DNA of 64,000 nucleotides from Paenibacillus allorhizosphaerae. GTDB lineage: Bacteria > Bacillota > Bacilli > Paenibacillales > NBRC-103111. The stretch lies in contig NZ_CAJVCE010000015.1 of the NCBI RefSeq assembly GCF_910594985.1, positions 105,832-169,831 on the forward strand, given 5' to 3'. Positions 33,742 to 43,023 of the stretch are shown here, piece by piece (positions within the stretch are counted from its first letter, which is position 1; the number at the start of each line of letters is the position of its first letter). A program made the translations under genes and the position numbers. The notes beneath the pieces are model-generated. The model did no database searches, had not been told where the DNA came from, and worked only from the letters and a program-made list of their open reading frames with translations.

Positions 33742-34809
33742 TCAGTACGCCCTCCCATTCGTCTGTGGAAAATGAAACAAACCGCAGTTGATGGCGGATA
33801 TTTGGATGCGGGGGCGGTACTGCCAGTCGACTTCCTGAAGACGACCGGCATATTGGGCTTCGATCACCGGTTTTTTGTCCGGTTCGGCTGCTTGCAGCAG
33901 CGACTCATAATAATCTTTCACGCGAATTTGCTCATCCTCGAGCCGAAGCTGTGCCTGCTGCGCCCAGCTGTGGTCGTAGGCGGCAAGTTTCTGCTCCAGA
34001 TGCTGCTCCAGAAACAGAACGGCGCGCGGCAGCGCGATGCGATCCGGCGTTACGTATACATGCGCGGGCAAGCGCGGCGTAAGCCGCCTCGGCAGCACCC
34101 AATCGTGAAACTGCTCGCGAATTTCGCCGGTTTGCAGCTGAATGCCGATGGAGTGAATTTCGCTTCGCTTCATGTCGCAAGCAAGCTCGACTTTATAGTT
34201 CACGCCGAGCCAGCTTTCGTACGGCACCGTCTGTGAATGCTTCGTCGTGTCCGGCGCGTACTGTTCGAACAAGCGCACGAATCGGCCTTTGGCACGGACA
34301 GCGCCGAAGATTTGCTCGAGCCGGCCGCTGCCGTACGTCAGCTCGTCGCGGGGAATGCGCGCGGTGAACGTCGTCGGCACGAATCCGAAATAGCGGCCGA
34401 GAATGCTGTCTCCTTGCGGCTGAGGGCTATCCGGCACCTTGGACGCCTGCTGCTTGTCTGCCGCCGGCTCAGCGGCCGGTTCTTCGGCTTGAGCGGGAGC
34501 GGGCGCGGGCGCAGGAGACATGCCCGGCGGTGCAGCCGTGCTGATGCCGGGTGCCGGCCCTCCCTGCGGACTGTGAGGCTGGAGTTCACGATACATGATC
34601 GGATCGAAGATGTACGTGCAGGTCATCGTTTCCGGCGTGACGCCCGTTCGCTCCACGAATCCCCAATAATACGGCCGGTGCGTCAAGTCTTTGTCCGCCG
34701 AAACGGACAGCTTGACCGTGACGTAGGCGGGGTGCTTTTCCAATATGTCGCATTTTTCCGCTTCCAAATACTTGAGCACAAACGAGCGGATTTCCTCGGT
34801 GGTCATCAT
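33742..34809 (-). CDS. yqhG: YqhG-family protein
   Basis: A 355-residue protein of the YqhG family, function unknown. The N-terminal half (TTEEIRSFVLKYLEAEKCDI; PYYWGFVERTGVTPETM) and C-terminal half (YESWLGVNYKVELACDMKRS; RPRIQISAINCGLFHFP) match the family, separated by a Pro/Ala/Glu-rich insert (residues 80-135) that is longer than in Bacillus. It directly follows yqhH; two adjacent ATGs at 34809 and 34806 lie just past the yqhH stop, with GGAGGTG 12 bases upstream. The pairing with the helicase suggests a nucleic-acid-related role, inferred only from gene order. Confidence 0.83.
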   Translation of the reverse strand: MMTTEEIRSFVLKYLEAEKCDILEKHPAYVTVKLSVSADKDLTHRPYYWGFVERTGVTPETMTCTYIFDPIMYRELQPHSPQGGPAPGISTAAPPGMSPAPAPAPAQAEEPAAEPAADKQQASKVPDSPQPQGDSILGRYFGFVPTTFTARIPRDELTYGSGRLEQIFGAVRAKGRFVRLFEQYAPDTTKHSQTVPYESWLGVNYKVELACDMKRSEIHSIGIQLQTGEIREQFHDWVLPRRLTPRLPAHVYVTPDRIALPRAVLFLEQHLEQKLAAYDHSWAQQAQLRLEDEQIRVKDYYESLLQAAEPDKKPVIEAQYAGRLQEVDWQYRPRIQISAINCGLFHFPQTNGRAY

Positions 34810-34810
34810 G

Positions 34811-36604
34811 CTACGGCTGCACCTCCGTTTGAATCGTCTGGCCGACGGCATTCAGCATCCGCTGCAGCCCTGTGCCTTCTTCGTGCTCCTGCTCCACTTC
34901 GGATTTCAGCATCGTGAAGGAACGGCCCAAATCGTCCAACTGCCTGCGAATGTCCTCCTGGCTGGCCGAGGATAAAACAATTTTGGCCAGATGGGATTCG
35001 AGCGACGTCTTTTTCTCGAAACGTTCGAGGATCGTATCCAATTCCCCGATGACGAGCTCGAACATGTTGATTTTCTCGTGCAGCAGCGACAAAATATATT
35101 CTTCGATCGTTCCCTGCGTCGACAGGTTGAATATTTTGACGTCTTCCTTTTGTCCGAGACGGTGAACGCGACCGATCCGCTGCTCGACGCGCATTGGATT
35201 CCAGGGCAGATCGAAATTGATCATGTTATGGCAAAACTGCAGGTTGATTCCTTCGCCGCCGGCTTCCGTCGCGACGAGCACCTGCGCTTTGTTGCGGAAC
35301 AGGTCCATCATCCAGTCTTTTTTGCCCCGGTTCATTCCGCCGCGGTACGGAACGGCCGTTATTTTGTGATCTTTCAAATATTGCAGCAAATATTCCTGCG
35401 ATGCCCGGTACTCGGTGAAAATAATCACTTTGTCGTTAATTTCCTGGACAAGCTCCATCGTTTTTTCCGCTTTCGTATTCGCTTTAATGCCGCGAATCAA
35501 CTCGACAAGCTCCCATATTTTGGGGCGCAAGGGCGAATCTTCGGCCGTTTTTTTGAACAGGTTGACGAGGGTGATGAACACGGCGTCGCGGCTGGAGCAT
35601 ACTTCGCGCTGCAATGTCACTAAGGATAACACGCTGCCGATATCGCCTCCGGCTTCCTCGTACCGTCCTTTGACGAAATCGGTGACGCCATTGTACAGCG
35701 CCTGCTCCTCGTCCGACAGTTGAAGCGGGATGTTGCGAACGATCCGTTTCGTAAAATTGACATTGCCGTCGCTGCGCCGGTTGCGGATCATGACCTTCGA
35801 CAGCTCCTGCTGCAGCTGCTCTTCGTTTTTCGGTACGCGCTTGTCGACGACAAAGTTCGCCTGAAAGCTCGTTTGGCCGCCAAGCTGTCCCGGCTTGAGC
35901 AGCGTAATCAGGTTGTACAGCTCCTTCAAGTCGTTTTGCACCGGCGTCGCCGTCAGCAGCAGGCAATATTTTTTGCGAAGTTCGTTAATGAACTGGTAGT
36001 TGGTCGTTTTTTTGTTTTTCAGCTTATGCGCTTCGTCGACGATCAGCAAATCGTATTCGAGGCCGAGCACGATTTCGCGGTGCGGGTCGCGTTTGGCCGT
36101 ATCCATGGAAGCGACGACGACGTCGTGTTGCACCCACATGTATTCTTTTTTTTGCGCCACCGCAGGAATCCCGAATTTTTGGTTCAGTTCGCGCACCCAT
36201 TGCAGCACAAGCGAGGCGGGCACCAGAATGAGCGCTTTTTTCACCAGTCCGCGAATCATGTATTCCTTCAATATCAAACCGGCTTCGATCGTTTTTCCGA
36301 GACCTACCTCGTCGGCCAAAATGGCGCGTCCCCGCATATCGACTAGCACTTTCCTAGCCGTTTCGAGCTGATGCTCCATAGGGACAAGACCGGGCAAATG
36401 CGTCAAGCATTGAAGCTCGTCGAAGCTGTGTATCAGTCCGGATTGTTCGGCCTCGTACGCGAGCTTGTACATCGTCCAACCGTCCCAAGGCCCGTTGCCC
36501 AAAGCTCTGCCGTGCAGCTCCTCGAACCATTGGCGGTCAAAATGCATCTGCACATGATCATTTAGCTGCCGCACGTGTTCTTTGGATTCGTTCGTCGTTT
36601 GCAT
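34811..36604 (-). CDS. yqhH: SNF2-family DEAD/DEAH-box helicase YqhH
   Basis: RapA/SNF2-like superfamily 2 ATPase of 597 residues. Walker A DEVGLGKTIEAG (motif I), LVPASLVLQW (Ia), LIVDEAHKLKN (II, DEAH), LLLTATPVQNDL (III), then the helicase C domain with IIFTEYRASQEYL (IV), LVATEAGGEGINLQ (V) and EQRIGRVHRLGQ (VI). Probably an ATP-driven nucleic acid translocase; the physiological substrate in Bacilli is not known. First gene of the yqhH-yqhG pair, divergent from the lipoprotein gene at 36765. Confidence 0.88.
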   Translation of the reverse strand: MQTTNESKEHVRQLNDHVQMHFDRQWFEELHGRALGNGPWDGWTMYKLAYEAEQSGLIHSFDELQCLTHLPGLVPMEHQLETARKVLVDMRGRAILADEVGLGKTIEAGLILKEYMIRGLVKKALILVPASLVLQWVRELNQKFGIPAVAQKKEYMWVQHDVVVASMDTAKRDPHREIVLGLEYDLLIVDEAHKLKNKKTTNYQFINELRKKYCLLLTATPVQNDLKELYNLITLLKPGQLGGQTSFQANFVVDKRVPKNEEQLQQELSKVMIRNRRSDGNVNFTKRIVRNIPLQLSDEEQALYNGVTDFVKGRYEEAGGDIGSVLSLVTLQREVCSSRDAVFITLVNLFKKTAEDSPLRPKIWELVELIRGIKANTKAEKTMELVQEINDKVIIFTEYRASQEYLLQYLKDHKITAVPYRGGMNRGKKDWMMDLFRNKAQVLVATEAGGEGINLQFCHNMINFDLPWNPMRVEQRIGRVHRLGQKEDVKIFNLSTQGTIEEYILSLLHEKINMFELVIGELDTILERFEKKTSLESHLAKIVLSSASQEDIRRQLDDLGRSFTMLKSEVEQEHEEGTGLQRMLNAVGQTIQTEVQP

Positions 36605-36764
36605 AGTTACGGCGCCCCTTTTCTATAGCGAAATGCATAGAGTTACCATTTATTATGCTCAAAATACGGGCTTTCAAACCGGCAAGGGATGCATTATGAT
36701 GGGGAAGAGGCGCTTAGGACAAGTTCTCGTCCGGCTTGAAGAATGAGGGAAAGGTAGATGGGCG

Positions 36765-37862
36765 ATGAAGAAGGTCATGCTCTGCGGTATGGTAGCAGTT
36801 CTGCTGTTCGTAGCGGGCGCCGGTTGCCGGTCTGCGGCGTCAACACCACAAGGGGGAACCTTGACTCCTACCGGAGGGACTGAGGTAAAGGCGGCTGCTC
36901 AAGCAGGCGATATGCTCGTTGCCGACGATCACCGGGTATTCAGCGTGGATAGCAATGCGGAGAGCGCACAGGAAGTATTGCAAACCGAGCAACCGATCAG
37001 TTCAATCAGCTATACGAAGGAGCATACGGTCGTAACGGTATTCGATCGGGACAATCCGAACGCTTTCCGGGGACTCTATCTTCGCGATAATAACAAGGAC
37101 GGGTATGAACGGGTTGCCACGCCGTCCATGTCTCCAAAGTTCAGCTACGTGAGCGGGGACTTGATGTTTCTGGCATCCGCCGATCTTACGTCGCAGCCGG
37201 ACGGAGATTATACGAAAGTCGGCATCTATCAGCTTAAGCAGCGCAAATGGGTCAAAGAATGGACGATGCCCGGCGGGATCGAGGACGTTCGGGGGAACGG
37301 CAATACCGTTTGGATCGTCACATCGAACAACGCTTCGACCAGTTCGAATGTGTACAAGTTGGACCTTGCGGCCGGCGAGTGGAGCAAATTGATTCAAGAG
37401 CCCAGGCGCTACCCGCTCGATGAGGTGGAGGTCGACACGAACGGCGAACTTTTCATGATGATCTCCCAGCGGCATAAGAACGAATGGTCCAATAAAATAT
37501 TTCGCTATAATCCGCAGCAAACTCCATATGAGCTGACCGGGAATTTCGTTAGCAATACGCGTCCGTTTTCTTTCACAATGCGGGCATTGAACGGCAAGAT
37601 GCTTATTGCCCGTCACGATATGACCGGCAACAATCCGGAGCTGGAAAAACCGCTGTCGCTGCTTGATCTGAAATCGCGGAAGCAAGTGCATCTCGTATGG
37701 GAGCATCAACCGATCGCGCTGGATCGGACCGCGGGCGAATTTGTGGCGCTGGCCGAGGACGGTTCGCTTGCCTTTATCGGGACGGACGCGACGGAGAAGC
37801 CGGAGCGGACGCTCGTTATCCCGGAGCTTCAGGCAGGTCGCTGGATCAGCGTGAAAAGATAA
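36765..37862 (+). CDS. Lipoprotein with beta-propeller-like domain, unknown function
   Basis: A 365-residue protein with an N-terminal lipoprotein signal (MKKVMLCGMVAVLLFVAGAGC, lipobox AGAGC) and an extracytoplasmic region of short repeated strands with Asp-rich turns (VVTVFDRDNPNAFRGLYLRD; TVWIVTSNNASTSSNVYKLD), consistent with a propeller. It resembles in style, not clearly in sequence, the membrane-anchored protein at 1844. It precedes lipM by 62 bases on the same strand. Confidence 0.7.
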   Translation: MKKVMLCGMVAVLLFVAGAGCRSAASTPQGGTLTPTGGTEVKAAAQAGDMLVADDHRVFSVDSNAESAQEVLQTEQPISSISYTKEHTVVTVFDRDNPNAFRGLYLRDNNKDGYERVATPSMSPKFSYVSGDLMFLASADLTSQPDGDYTKVGIYQLKQRKWVKEWTMPGGIEDVRGNGNTVWIVTSNNASTSSNVYKLDLAAGEWSKLIQEPRRYPLDEVEVDTNGELFMMISQRHKNEWSNKIFRYNPQQTPYELTGNFVSNTRPFSFTMRALNGKMLIARHDMTGNNPELEKPLSLLDLKSRKQVHLVWEHQPIALDRTAGEFVALAEDGSLAFIGTDATEKPERTLVIPELQAGRWISVKR

Positions 37863-37924
37863 GGTATTGTTAAGGAAGCAAGACCTCTCAAGTTCCGATT
37901 TCTAAAAAAGAAGGTGCGTACTAC

Positions 37925-38770
37925 ATGACGGAACAGTGGCGTTTTATTCATTCGGGGCTTTGTTCTCCGGAATACAATATGGCGGTAGACGAAGCGATCC
38001 TGACGGCCCACGGCGAAGGGAAGGTGCCGCCGACGGTCCGGTTTTATGGCTGGAACCCTGCGACGTTATCCGTCGGATATTTTCAGAAGGCAAAAGACGA
38101 GGTTGATTTCGAAGCGATTGATCGCGAAGGGATCGGCTTTGTGCGCAGAGCGACCGGCGGGAGGGCTGTGCTCCATGACCAGGAGCTGACGTACAGCATC
38201 ATCGTGTCCGAAAGCTACCCGGGCATTCCGCGCAGCGTGACGGAGGCCTATCGCGTGCTGAGCGAGGGACTGCTGCTGGGATTCCGTAAGCTGGGGCTTG
38301 CGGCGGACATGGTGCAGCTGGTGAATGAGGAAGAAAAGGCAAAGTACGCTTCGATGGGGTCGGCGGCATGCTTCGACTCTCCATCATGGTATGAGCTAGT
38401 GGTGGAAGGGCGAAAGGTCGCAGGGAGCGCGCAAACAAGGCAGAAGGGTGTCGTGCTGCAGCACGGTTCGATTTTGCTGGACCTTGATGCGGATCAGTTG
38501 TTCCGTCTGCTTCGTTTTTCAAACGAACGTGTGATGGAGCGGATGAAGCAGCAGTTTTTGAAAAAGGCGGTTGCGATCAATGACGTGCTTCGCAGCTTGA
38601 AGCAACCTGAGGTCGGACTTGTCGAAGTCGAGAAGGCGTTTCGGGAAGGCATTGCCGACGGATTGCATGTGGAACTCGTATCCGGCAGGCTGACCGATTA
38701 CGAAGAGGAACTGGCGCAGCAGCTTGCGCGGGAGAAATACGGCAGCGAAGAATGGAACCTTCGGAGATGA
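37925..38770 (+). CDS. lipM: Octanoyl-[GcvH]:protein N-octanoyltransferase LipM
   Basis: Transfers octanoate from acyl carrier protein to GcvH in the Bacilli lipoate route. The BPL/LplA/LipB-fold protein has 281 residues. RRATGGRAVLHDQELTYS (74-91) forms the substrate loop. The catalytic Cys149 sits in GSAACFDSPSWYE and the conserved lysine K164 in GRKVAGSAQ; the Cys distinguishes LipM from ATP-using LplA. AAGGTG lies before the ATG. Proximity to yqhG/yqhH matches the Bacillus subtilis yqh region. The stop codon lies inside the terminator stem. Confidence 0.88.
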   Translation: MTEQWRFIHSGLCSPEYNMAVDEAILTAHGEGKVPPTVRFYGWNPATLSVGYFQKAKDEVDFEAIDREGIGFVRRATGGRAVLHDQELTYSIIVSESYPGIPRSVTEAYRVLSEGLLLGFRKLGLAADMVQLVNEEEKAKYASMGSAACFDSPSWYELVVEGRKVAGSAQTRQKGVVLQHGSILLDLDADQLFRLLRFSNERVMERMKQQFLKKAVAINDVLRSLKQPEVGLVEVEKAFREGIADGLHVELVSGRLTDYEEELAQQLAREKYGSEEWNLRR

Positions 38771-38797
38771 GCGAGTAGCTCCTCCGAAGGTTTCTTT
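38756..38797 (+). terminator. Terminator overlapping lipM 3' end
   Basis: AACCTTCGGAG (38756-38766) pairs with CTCCGAAGGTT (38782-38792), followed by TCTTT; the left arm contains the last lipM codons. Confidence 0.75.
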
Positions 38798-38833
38798 CAT
38801 TGTGAGTAAGGGGGGGCTTTTGACGGTTGCCGT

Positions 38834-39676
38834 TCAGGCGGTCGGAATGGCGGCTTCAAACGCTTGCTGCAACTGGCGGGTGACGGCTCCAGGGCGTCCG
38901 TCGCCGATCGGCTTGCCGTCCACGCTCGTTACCGGGGTCACCTCCACCGTAGTACCGGTTATAAACGCTTCATCCGCCTGCAGCAGCTCTTCAACCGTAA
39001 ACGGCGTCTCTTGCGTCGGGATGCCTTCCGATTGCGCCAGGCGCAGCACGACGGCCCTTGTGACGCCGTGCAATATCAAGTTGTCCGCCGGATGGGTCCG
39101 CACAACGCCGTTTTTTACAATCATCATGTTGGAGGCGCTGCATTCGGTCACGGTGCCGCTGCGGTGAAAGACGACGTCCCCGGTGCCGTGATCGACGGCG
39201 GTTTGCTTGGCCATGACGTTGGGCAGCAGATTGAGTGTCTTCAGATCGCAGCGCAGCCAGCGGATATCCTCGGTTGTGACGGCGGAGATGCCTTTTTCCA
39301 TAGTAGCAACCGGACGCGCCAATGGCTGGGTATAAGCCATGAGCACCGGCTCGGCACCGGCCGGAAAAGCATGAACGCGCGGCGCCGTCCCTCTTGTAAT
39401 CTGCATGTAAACGATGCCTTCCTGCAGCCGGTTCGCCCGTACCAGCTCTTCCAGCTGCCGAGTGAGGGCCGTATGGTCTGCCGGAAGTTTGATGCGAAGC
39501 GCGTCAACCGTTTTTTTCAAACGCGTGAAGTGAGCTTCCGTTTCGTACAATATCCCGTTGTATACCCGAAATACTTCATAGGCGCCGTCACCGAAATAAT
39601 AACCCCGGTCCTCTGGTGAAATATGAACTTGCGTCAGCGGAATCAGCCGATTTTGGTACAAGTAGATTTGCTGCAT
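38834..39676 (-). CDS. dat: D-amino acid aminotransferase (D-alanine transaminase)
   Basis: PLP-dependent fold-type IV transaminase, 280 residues, interconverting D-alanine/2-oxoglutarate with pyruvate/D-glutamate for peptidoglycan. The PLP lysine is K146 in CDLKTLNLLPNVMAKQ. ITRGTAPRVHAF (R100 and H102) is the carboxylate-binding R-x-H pair characteristic of D-amino acid transaminases rather than branched-chain enzymes. FGDGAYEVFRVYNG near 28-41 is the N-terminal signature. The ATG at 39676 has GGAGGA upstream; the long extension in frame is not used because it precedes the domain. Confidence 0.88.
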   Translation of the reverse strand: MQQIYLYQNRLIPLTQVHISPEDRGYYFGDGAYEVFRVYNGILYETEAHFTRLKKTVDALRIKLPADHTALTRQLEELVRANRLQEGIVYMQITRGTAPRVHAFPAGAEPVLMAYTQPLARPVATMEKGISAVTTEDIRWLRCDLKTLNLLPNVMAKQTAVDHGTGDVVFHRSGTVTECSASNMMIVKNGVVRTHPADNLILHGVTRAVVLRLAQSEGIPTQETPFTVEELLQADEAFITGTTVEVTPVTSVDGKPIGDGRPGAVTRQLQQAFEAAIPTA

Positions 39677-40024
39677 GTATGCATCTTCCTCCGATCGATG
39701 AGTAAGTTTGGTTTCAAGCAAGTCGCAGATCGTCCCAATAAAGCGAACGTATGTTTGTGATTTATTTTGTTTTATGTTATCATGGATATAACAGTACCAA
39801 TCGCAACGATGATTGTCAAAATCGTTTTGACCGTTCATTTCGTTGAGTTGGGCAATAGGTCTTCCGGGTAGAAGTCGTAGTACTTTCGAACCCTGGACAG
39901 ATCGAATGATGTCGAATAAGATGAAGAATCGGTAAGATAAGAAAGAGAGATTGATAGAGCAAATAGAAGATTTCGGCCCTGTTGCCAGAATTTCAGGCTT
40001 AAAATCGCATTCGCTTCATTAGAA

Positions 40025-40040
40025 ACACTATATATTGTAT
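40025..40040 (+). promoter_or_regulatory. NrdR box 1 upstream of nrdJ
   Basis: ACACTATATATTGTAT matches the NrdR consensus ACACwATATATwGTGT at 15 of 16 positions and lies immediately before the -10 hexamer TATAAT (40043-40048), where repressor binding would block RNA polymerase. Confidence 0.78.
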
Positions 40041-40042
40041 TG

Positions 40043-40048
40043 TATAAT
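40043..40048 (+). promoter_or_regulatory. -10 hexamer of nrdJ promoter
   Basis: TATAAT between the two NrdR boxes; the -35 region (TTAGAA, 18 bases upstream) is poor, consistent with a regulated promoter. Confidence 0.5.
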
Positions 40049-40057
40049 GAATTTCGC

Positions 40058-40073
40058 ATACCAGATATTGTGA
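40058..40073 (+). promoter_or_regulatory. NrdR box 2 upstream of nrdJ
   Basis: ATACCAGATATTGTGA matches the consensus at 12 of 16 positions, with its start 33 bases after that of box 1, about three helical turns. This is the usual tandem arrangement for NrdR. Confidence 0.62.
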
Positions 40074-40282
40074 TTTTTCAGAAAACGAGATAAGCGTCCA
40101 TCGCTCGTCAGAAATGGCTCTATAACGCCTTTTTTGACGTTTTTGGTCTTAAAACTGTGTCGTTGCGCTGCCGTATTTCGCAGCTTAACTGCTTAGAGTC
40201 GCTTGTTTCCGTTTCACCGTATGTCGAATTTGAGGGCGCGTTACACCCTCGCATGAATAACATTATCCGGGAGGTTGTCGAT

Positions 40283-42892
40283 TTGAAGATCATGCAGCAA
40301 ACCAAATTGGAAGGCCTGAGCGAGAAAATATTTCTTGACCGTTACGCGATGAAAAATGCCGATACGAGCCATACGAAAGTTGGCGATACGGTACTCGTGC
40401 TTACGAAAGACGACCCGAAGTTCCCCGCCAAAGAAGTGGGCGAAGTGGTCGAACGTCAAGGGAGACAGGTCAAAGTCAAGCTTAGAAACGGCGATATCGT
40501 TGAATCCGCCGTCGAGAAGCTGACACTGACGCTGGAGAAAACACCCGGACAAATGTGGGATCGCCTGGCCGCTGCAATGGCTTCTGTGGAAGCATCGCCT
40601 GAGAAGAAAAAAGAATGGACGGAGAAATTCCGCTACATATTAGATGACTGGAAGCTTGTACCGGGCGGTCGGATCGCTGCCGGCGCGGATGCAAGCGATG
40701 AACTCACCCTGTTCAATTGCTACGTTATTCCGTCCCCTCATGACAGCCGGGGCGGCATTATGGCAACATTGTCGGAGATGACGGAGATTATGGCGCGCGG
40801 CGGCGGCGTAGGCATCAATCTGTCCTCGCTTCGTCCCCGCCGCTCCGTGGTGAAGGGCGTGAACGGTTCTTCGAGCGGCGCCGTATCCTGGGGCGGTCTG
40901 TTCAGCTATACAACCGGCCTGATCGAGCAGGGCGGCAGCCGGCGCGGCGCGCTGATGCTGATGATTAACGACTGGCATCCGGATGTCGTCGACTTCATTA
41001 CCGTGAAGCAAACGATGGGGCAAATTACGAACGCCAACTTGTCCGTTTGCGTCAGCAACAGCTTCATGAAGGCGGTCAAGGAAGATCTCGATTGGGAGCT
41101 GGTATATCCCGACACCACCGATCCGGAGTATAACGACATCTGGGACGGCGATCTTGAGAAGTGGAGAAAGACCGGCAAAAACATTATCCACTACCGCACG
41201 GTCAAGGCGCGAGACGTATGGCACACGATCATCGAGTCCGCTTGGAAATCGGCCGAGCCGGGCGTGGTGTTTATGGAATATTACAACCAAATGTCTAACA
41301 GCTGGTATTTCAACCCGATCATCTGCACAAATCCGTGCGGAGAACAGGGCTTACCGGCGTGGGGCGTATGTAACTTGTCGGCCATTAACTTGTCCAAGTT
41401 CTATGACGAGGCGAATAACGACGTGGCGTGGGATGAGCTTTCGAAAGTTGTCCGTTATTCCACCCGTTTCCTGGACAATGTCATCGACAAGACGCCTTAC
41501 CATTTTGAAGAGAACCGGATCAACCAACAGGGCGAGCGCCGCATAGGCCTCGGGTCCATGGGTCTTGCCGAGCTGATGATCAAGCTGGGCATTCGCTACG
41601 GCAGTCCGGAGTCGCTTGAATTCCTCGATAAGCTGTACGGCTTTATGGCGAAGGAGTCTTATCTTGCTTCCGCCGATATCGCCGAGGAAAAAGGCTCGTT
41701 TAAGCATTTTGATACTGAGAAGTTTCTGCAAAGCGGCTTTATGAAAAATATGGTTTCCGTATTTCCGGAAGTCGGCGCTGCCATCAAGAATAAAGGAATG
41801 CGCAACGTAACGGTCATCACCCAAGCCCCAACAGGCAGCACGGGAACGATGGTCGGCACGTCGACCGGCATAGAGCCTTACTTCGCTTTTGAATATTACC
41901 GTCAAAGCCGTCTGGGCTTCGACAAGCAATATGTGCCGATCGCACAAGAGTGGAAGGATCAGCACCCGGGGCAGGAGCTTCCGAGCTACTTCGTCACTGC
42001 GATGGATTTATCGGCAGAAGATCATATCCGAGCGCAAGCGGCCATTCAAAAATGGGTCGACAGCTCGATCTCCAAGACGGCGAACTGCCCGTCCGACTTT
42101 ACGGTAGACGAAACGAAGCGGCTGTACGAGCTGGCTTTCGATTTGGGCTGCAAGGGTGTTACGATTTATCGCGATGGCAGCCGCGACGTGCAGGTATTAA
42201 GCACCGATAAGAAAGAAGAGAAGGCGACCGAGGCGAAACCGGCTGAAGCGACAGCTCAAGCAGCTCCAGCCGCCGAGGCGGCAAACCCATCGAATGAATC
42301 TTCGCTCACGAACTTGTCGCAGTCGCTCGCGGTGAAGATCGACGCGAAGACGGAGCGCTCCTTCGACAAGCAGTACAAACGCCGTCCGCAAATTTTACGC
42401 GGCGCAACGTATAAATTCAATACGCCTTTCGGCATGGCGTATATTACGATTAACGATATGAATGGCAGCCCGAGCGAAATTTTCCTCAACGTCGGCAAAG
42501 CCGGTTCCGATGTGTTCGCGATGTCCGAAGCGCTCGGCCGCGTCTGCTCCTTGTTCCTGCGCTATGGCGATCACGGCGACAAAGTGCAGCTGCTGACCAA
42601 GCATCTGAAGGGCATCGGCGGCTCCGGCGCCATCGGCTTCGGCGCCAACCGCGTCGAATCGATCGCAGATGCCGTAGCTAAAGCGCTTGAAATGCACGGC
42701 GAGTCCACGGACAGCGCGGACGATTATGTGACCGCCACCCAAGAGGTCATCATGGAGACGACGGCGCAATACGCCGTTACCCGCAACGCGGCGACCTCGC
42801 TGGACCTGTGTCCGTCCTGCGGTTCCGCCTCGCTGATCAACACGGAAGGCTGCAAAAATTGCAGCAACTGCGGCTACAGCCGCTGCAGCTAA
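40283..42892 (+). CDS. nrdJ: Vitamin B12-dependent (class II) ribonucleotide reductase
   Basis: Reduces ribonucleotides to deoxyribonucleotides using adenosylcobalamin, 869 residues. An N-terminal segment carries a small KOW-like strand set (KVGDTVLVLTKDDPKFPAKE). The barrel motifs are FNCYVIPSPHDSRGGI (one active-site Cys), GGGVGINLSSLRP, CNLSAINL (thiyl radical loop) and TGSTGTMVGTSTGIEPYFAF. The C-terminus bears redox/zinc cysteines (LCPSCGS; CKNCSNCGYSRCS). The start is TTG at 40283, decided by GGGAGG eight bases upstream; an ATG nine bases later is too far from it. Regulated by the NrdR boxes upstream; cofactor salvage through cbiZ fits. Confidence 0.93.
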   Translation: MKIMQQTKLEGLSEKIFLDRYAMKNADTSHTKVGDTVLVLTKDDPKFPAKEVGEVVERQGRQVKVKLRNGDIVESAVEKLTLTLEKTPGQMWDRLAAAMASVEASPEKKKEWTEKFRYILDDWKLVPGGRIAAGADASDELTLFNCYVIPSPHDSRGGIMATLSEMTEIMARGGGVGINLSSLRPRRSVVKGVNGSSSGAVSWGGLFSYTTGLIEQGGSRRGALMLMINDWHPDVVDFITVKQTMGQITNANLSVCVSNSFMKAVKEDLDWELVYPDTTDPEYNDIWDGDLEKWRKTGKNIIHYRTVKARDVWHTIIESAWKSAEPGVVFMEYYNQMSNSWYFNPIICTNPCGEQGLPAWGVCNLSAINLSKFYDEANNDVAWDELSKVVRYSTRFLDNVIDKTPYHFEENRINQQGERRIGLGSMGLAELMIKLGIRYGSPESLEFLDKLYGFMAKESYLASADIAEEKGSFKHFDTEKFLQSGFMKNMVSVFPEVGAAIKNKGMRNVTVITQAPTGSTGTMVGTSTGIEPYFAFEYYRQSRLGFDKQYVPIAQEWKDQHPGQELPSYFVTAMDLSAEDHIRAQAAIQKWVDSSISKTANCPSDFTVDETKRLYELAFDLGCKGVTIYRDGSRDVQVLSTDKKEEKATEAKPAEATAQAAPAAEAANPSNESSLTNLSQSLAVKIDAKTERSFDKQYKRRPQILRGATYKFNTPFGMAYITINDMNGSPSEIFLNVGKAGSDVFAMSEALGRVCSLFLRYGDHGDKVQLLTKHLKGIGGSGAIGFGANRVESIADAVAKALEMHGESTDSADDYVTATQEVIMETTAQYAVTRNAATSLDLCPSCGSASLINTEGCKNCSNCGYSRCS

Positions 42893-42917
42893 AAAAGGCC
42901 CGAAAGGGCCTTTTTTG
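42891..42917 (+). terminator. Terminator after nrdJ
   Basis: AAAAAAGGCCC (42891-42901), loop GAAA, GGGCCTTTTTT (42906-42916). Confidence 0.88.
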
Positions 42918-43023
42918 TTTTGTGTGATATTCTAGAATTAATTGGAATTGTTCCATAATTCGTTAGACGGTTTGTTGCAGAATTCTTTAGAAATTTATAT
43001 TTATACAAAGAAATGAATAATAA

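Larger units (their letters stand above)
39677..40282. other. Regulatory region between dat and nrdJ
   Basis: A 606-base space with no convincing gene. It holds the dat promoter side (left), the nrdJ promoter with NrdR-like boxes at 40025-40073, and a leader of about 220 bases. The leader contains GAGGG(40228)...CCCTC and other small hairpins but not the conserved B12-box of a cobalamin riboswitch. Confidence 0.55.

Noticed and set aside
39835..40059. 74-codon minus-strand open frame between dat and nrdJ
   Set aside because: It runs through the NrdR boxes and nrdJ promoter, has Ser/Tyr-biased composition, no ribosome site and no recognisable similarity.
40056..40282. Cobalamin riboswitch in the nrdJ leader
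   Set aside because: No B12-box or surrounding stem architecture; the leader is short and the regulation seen is NrdR-type.
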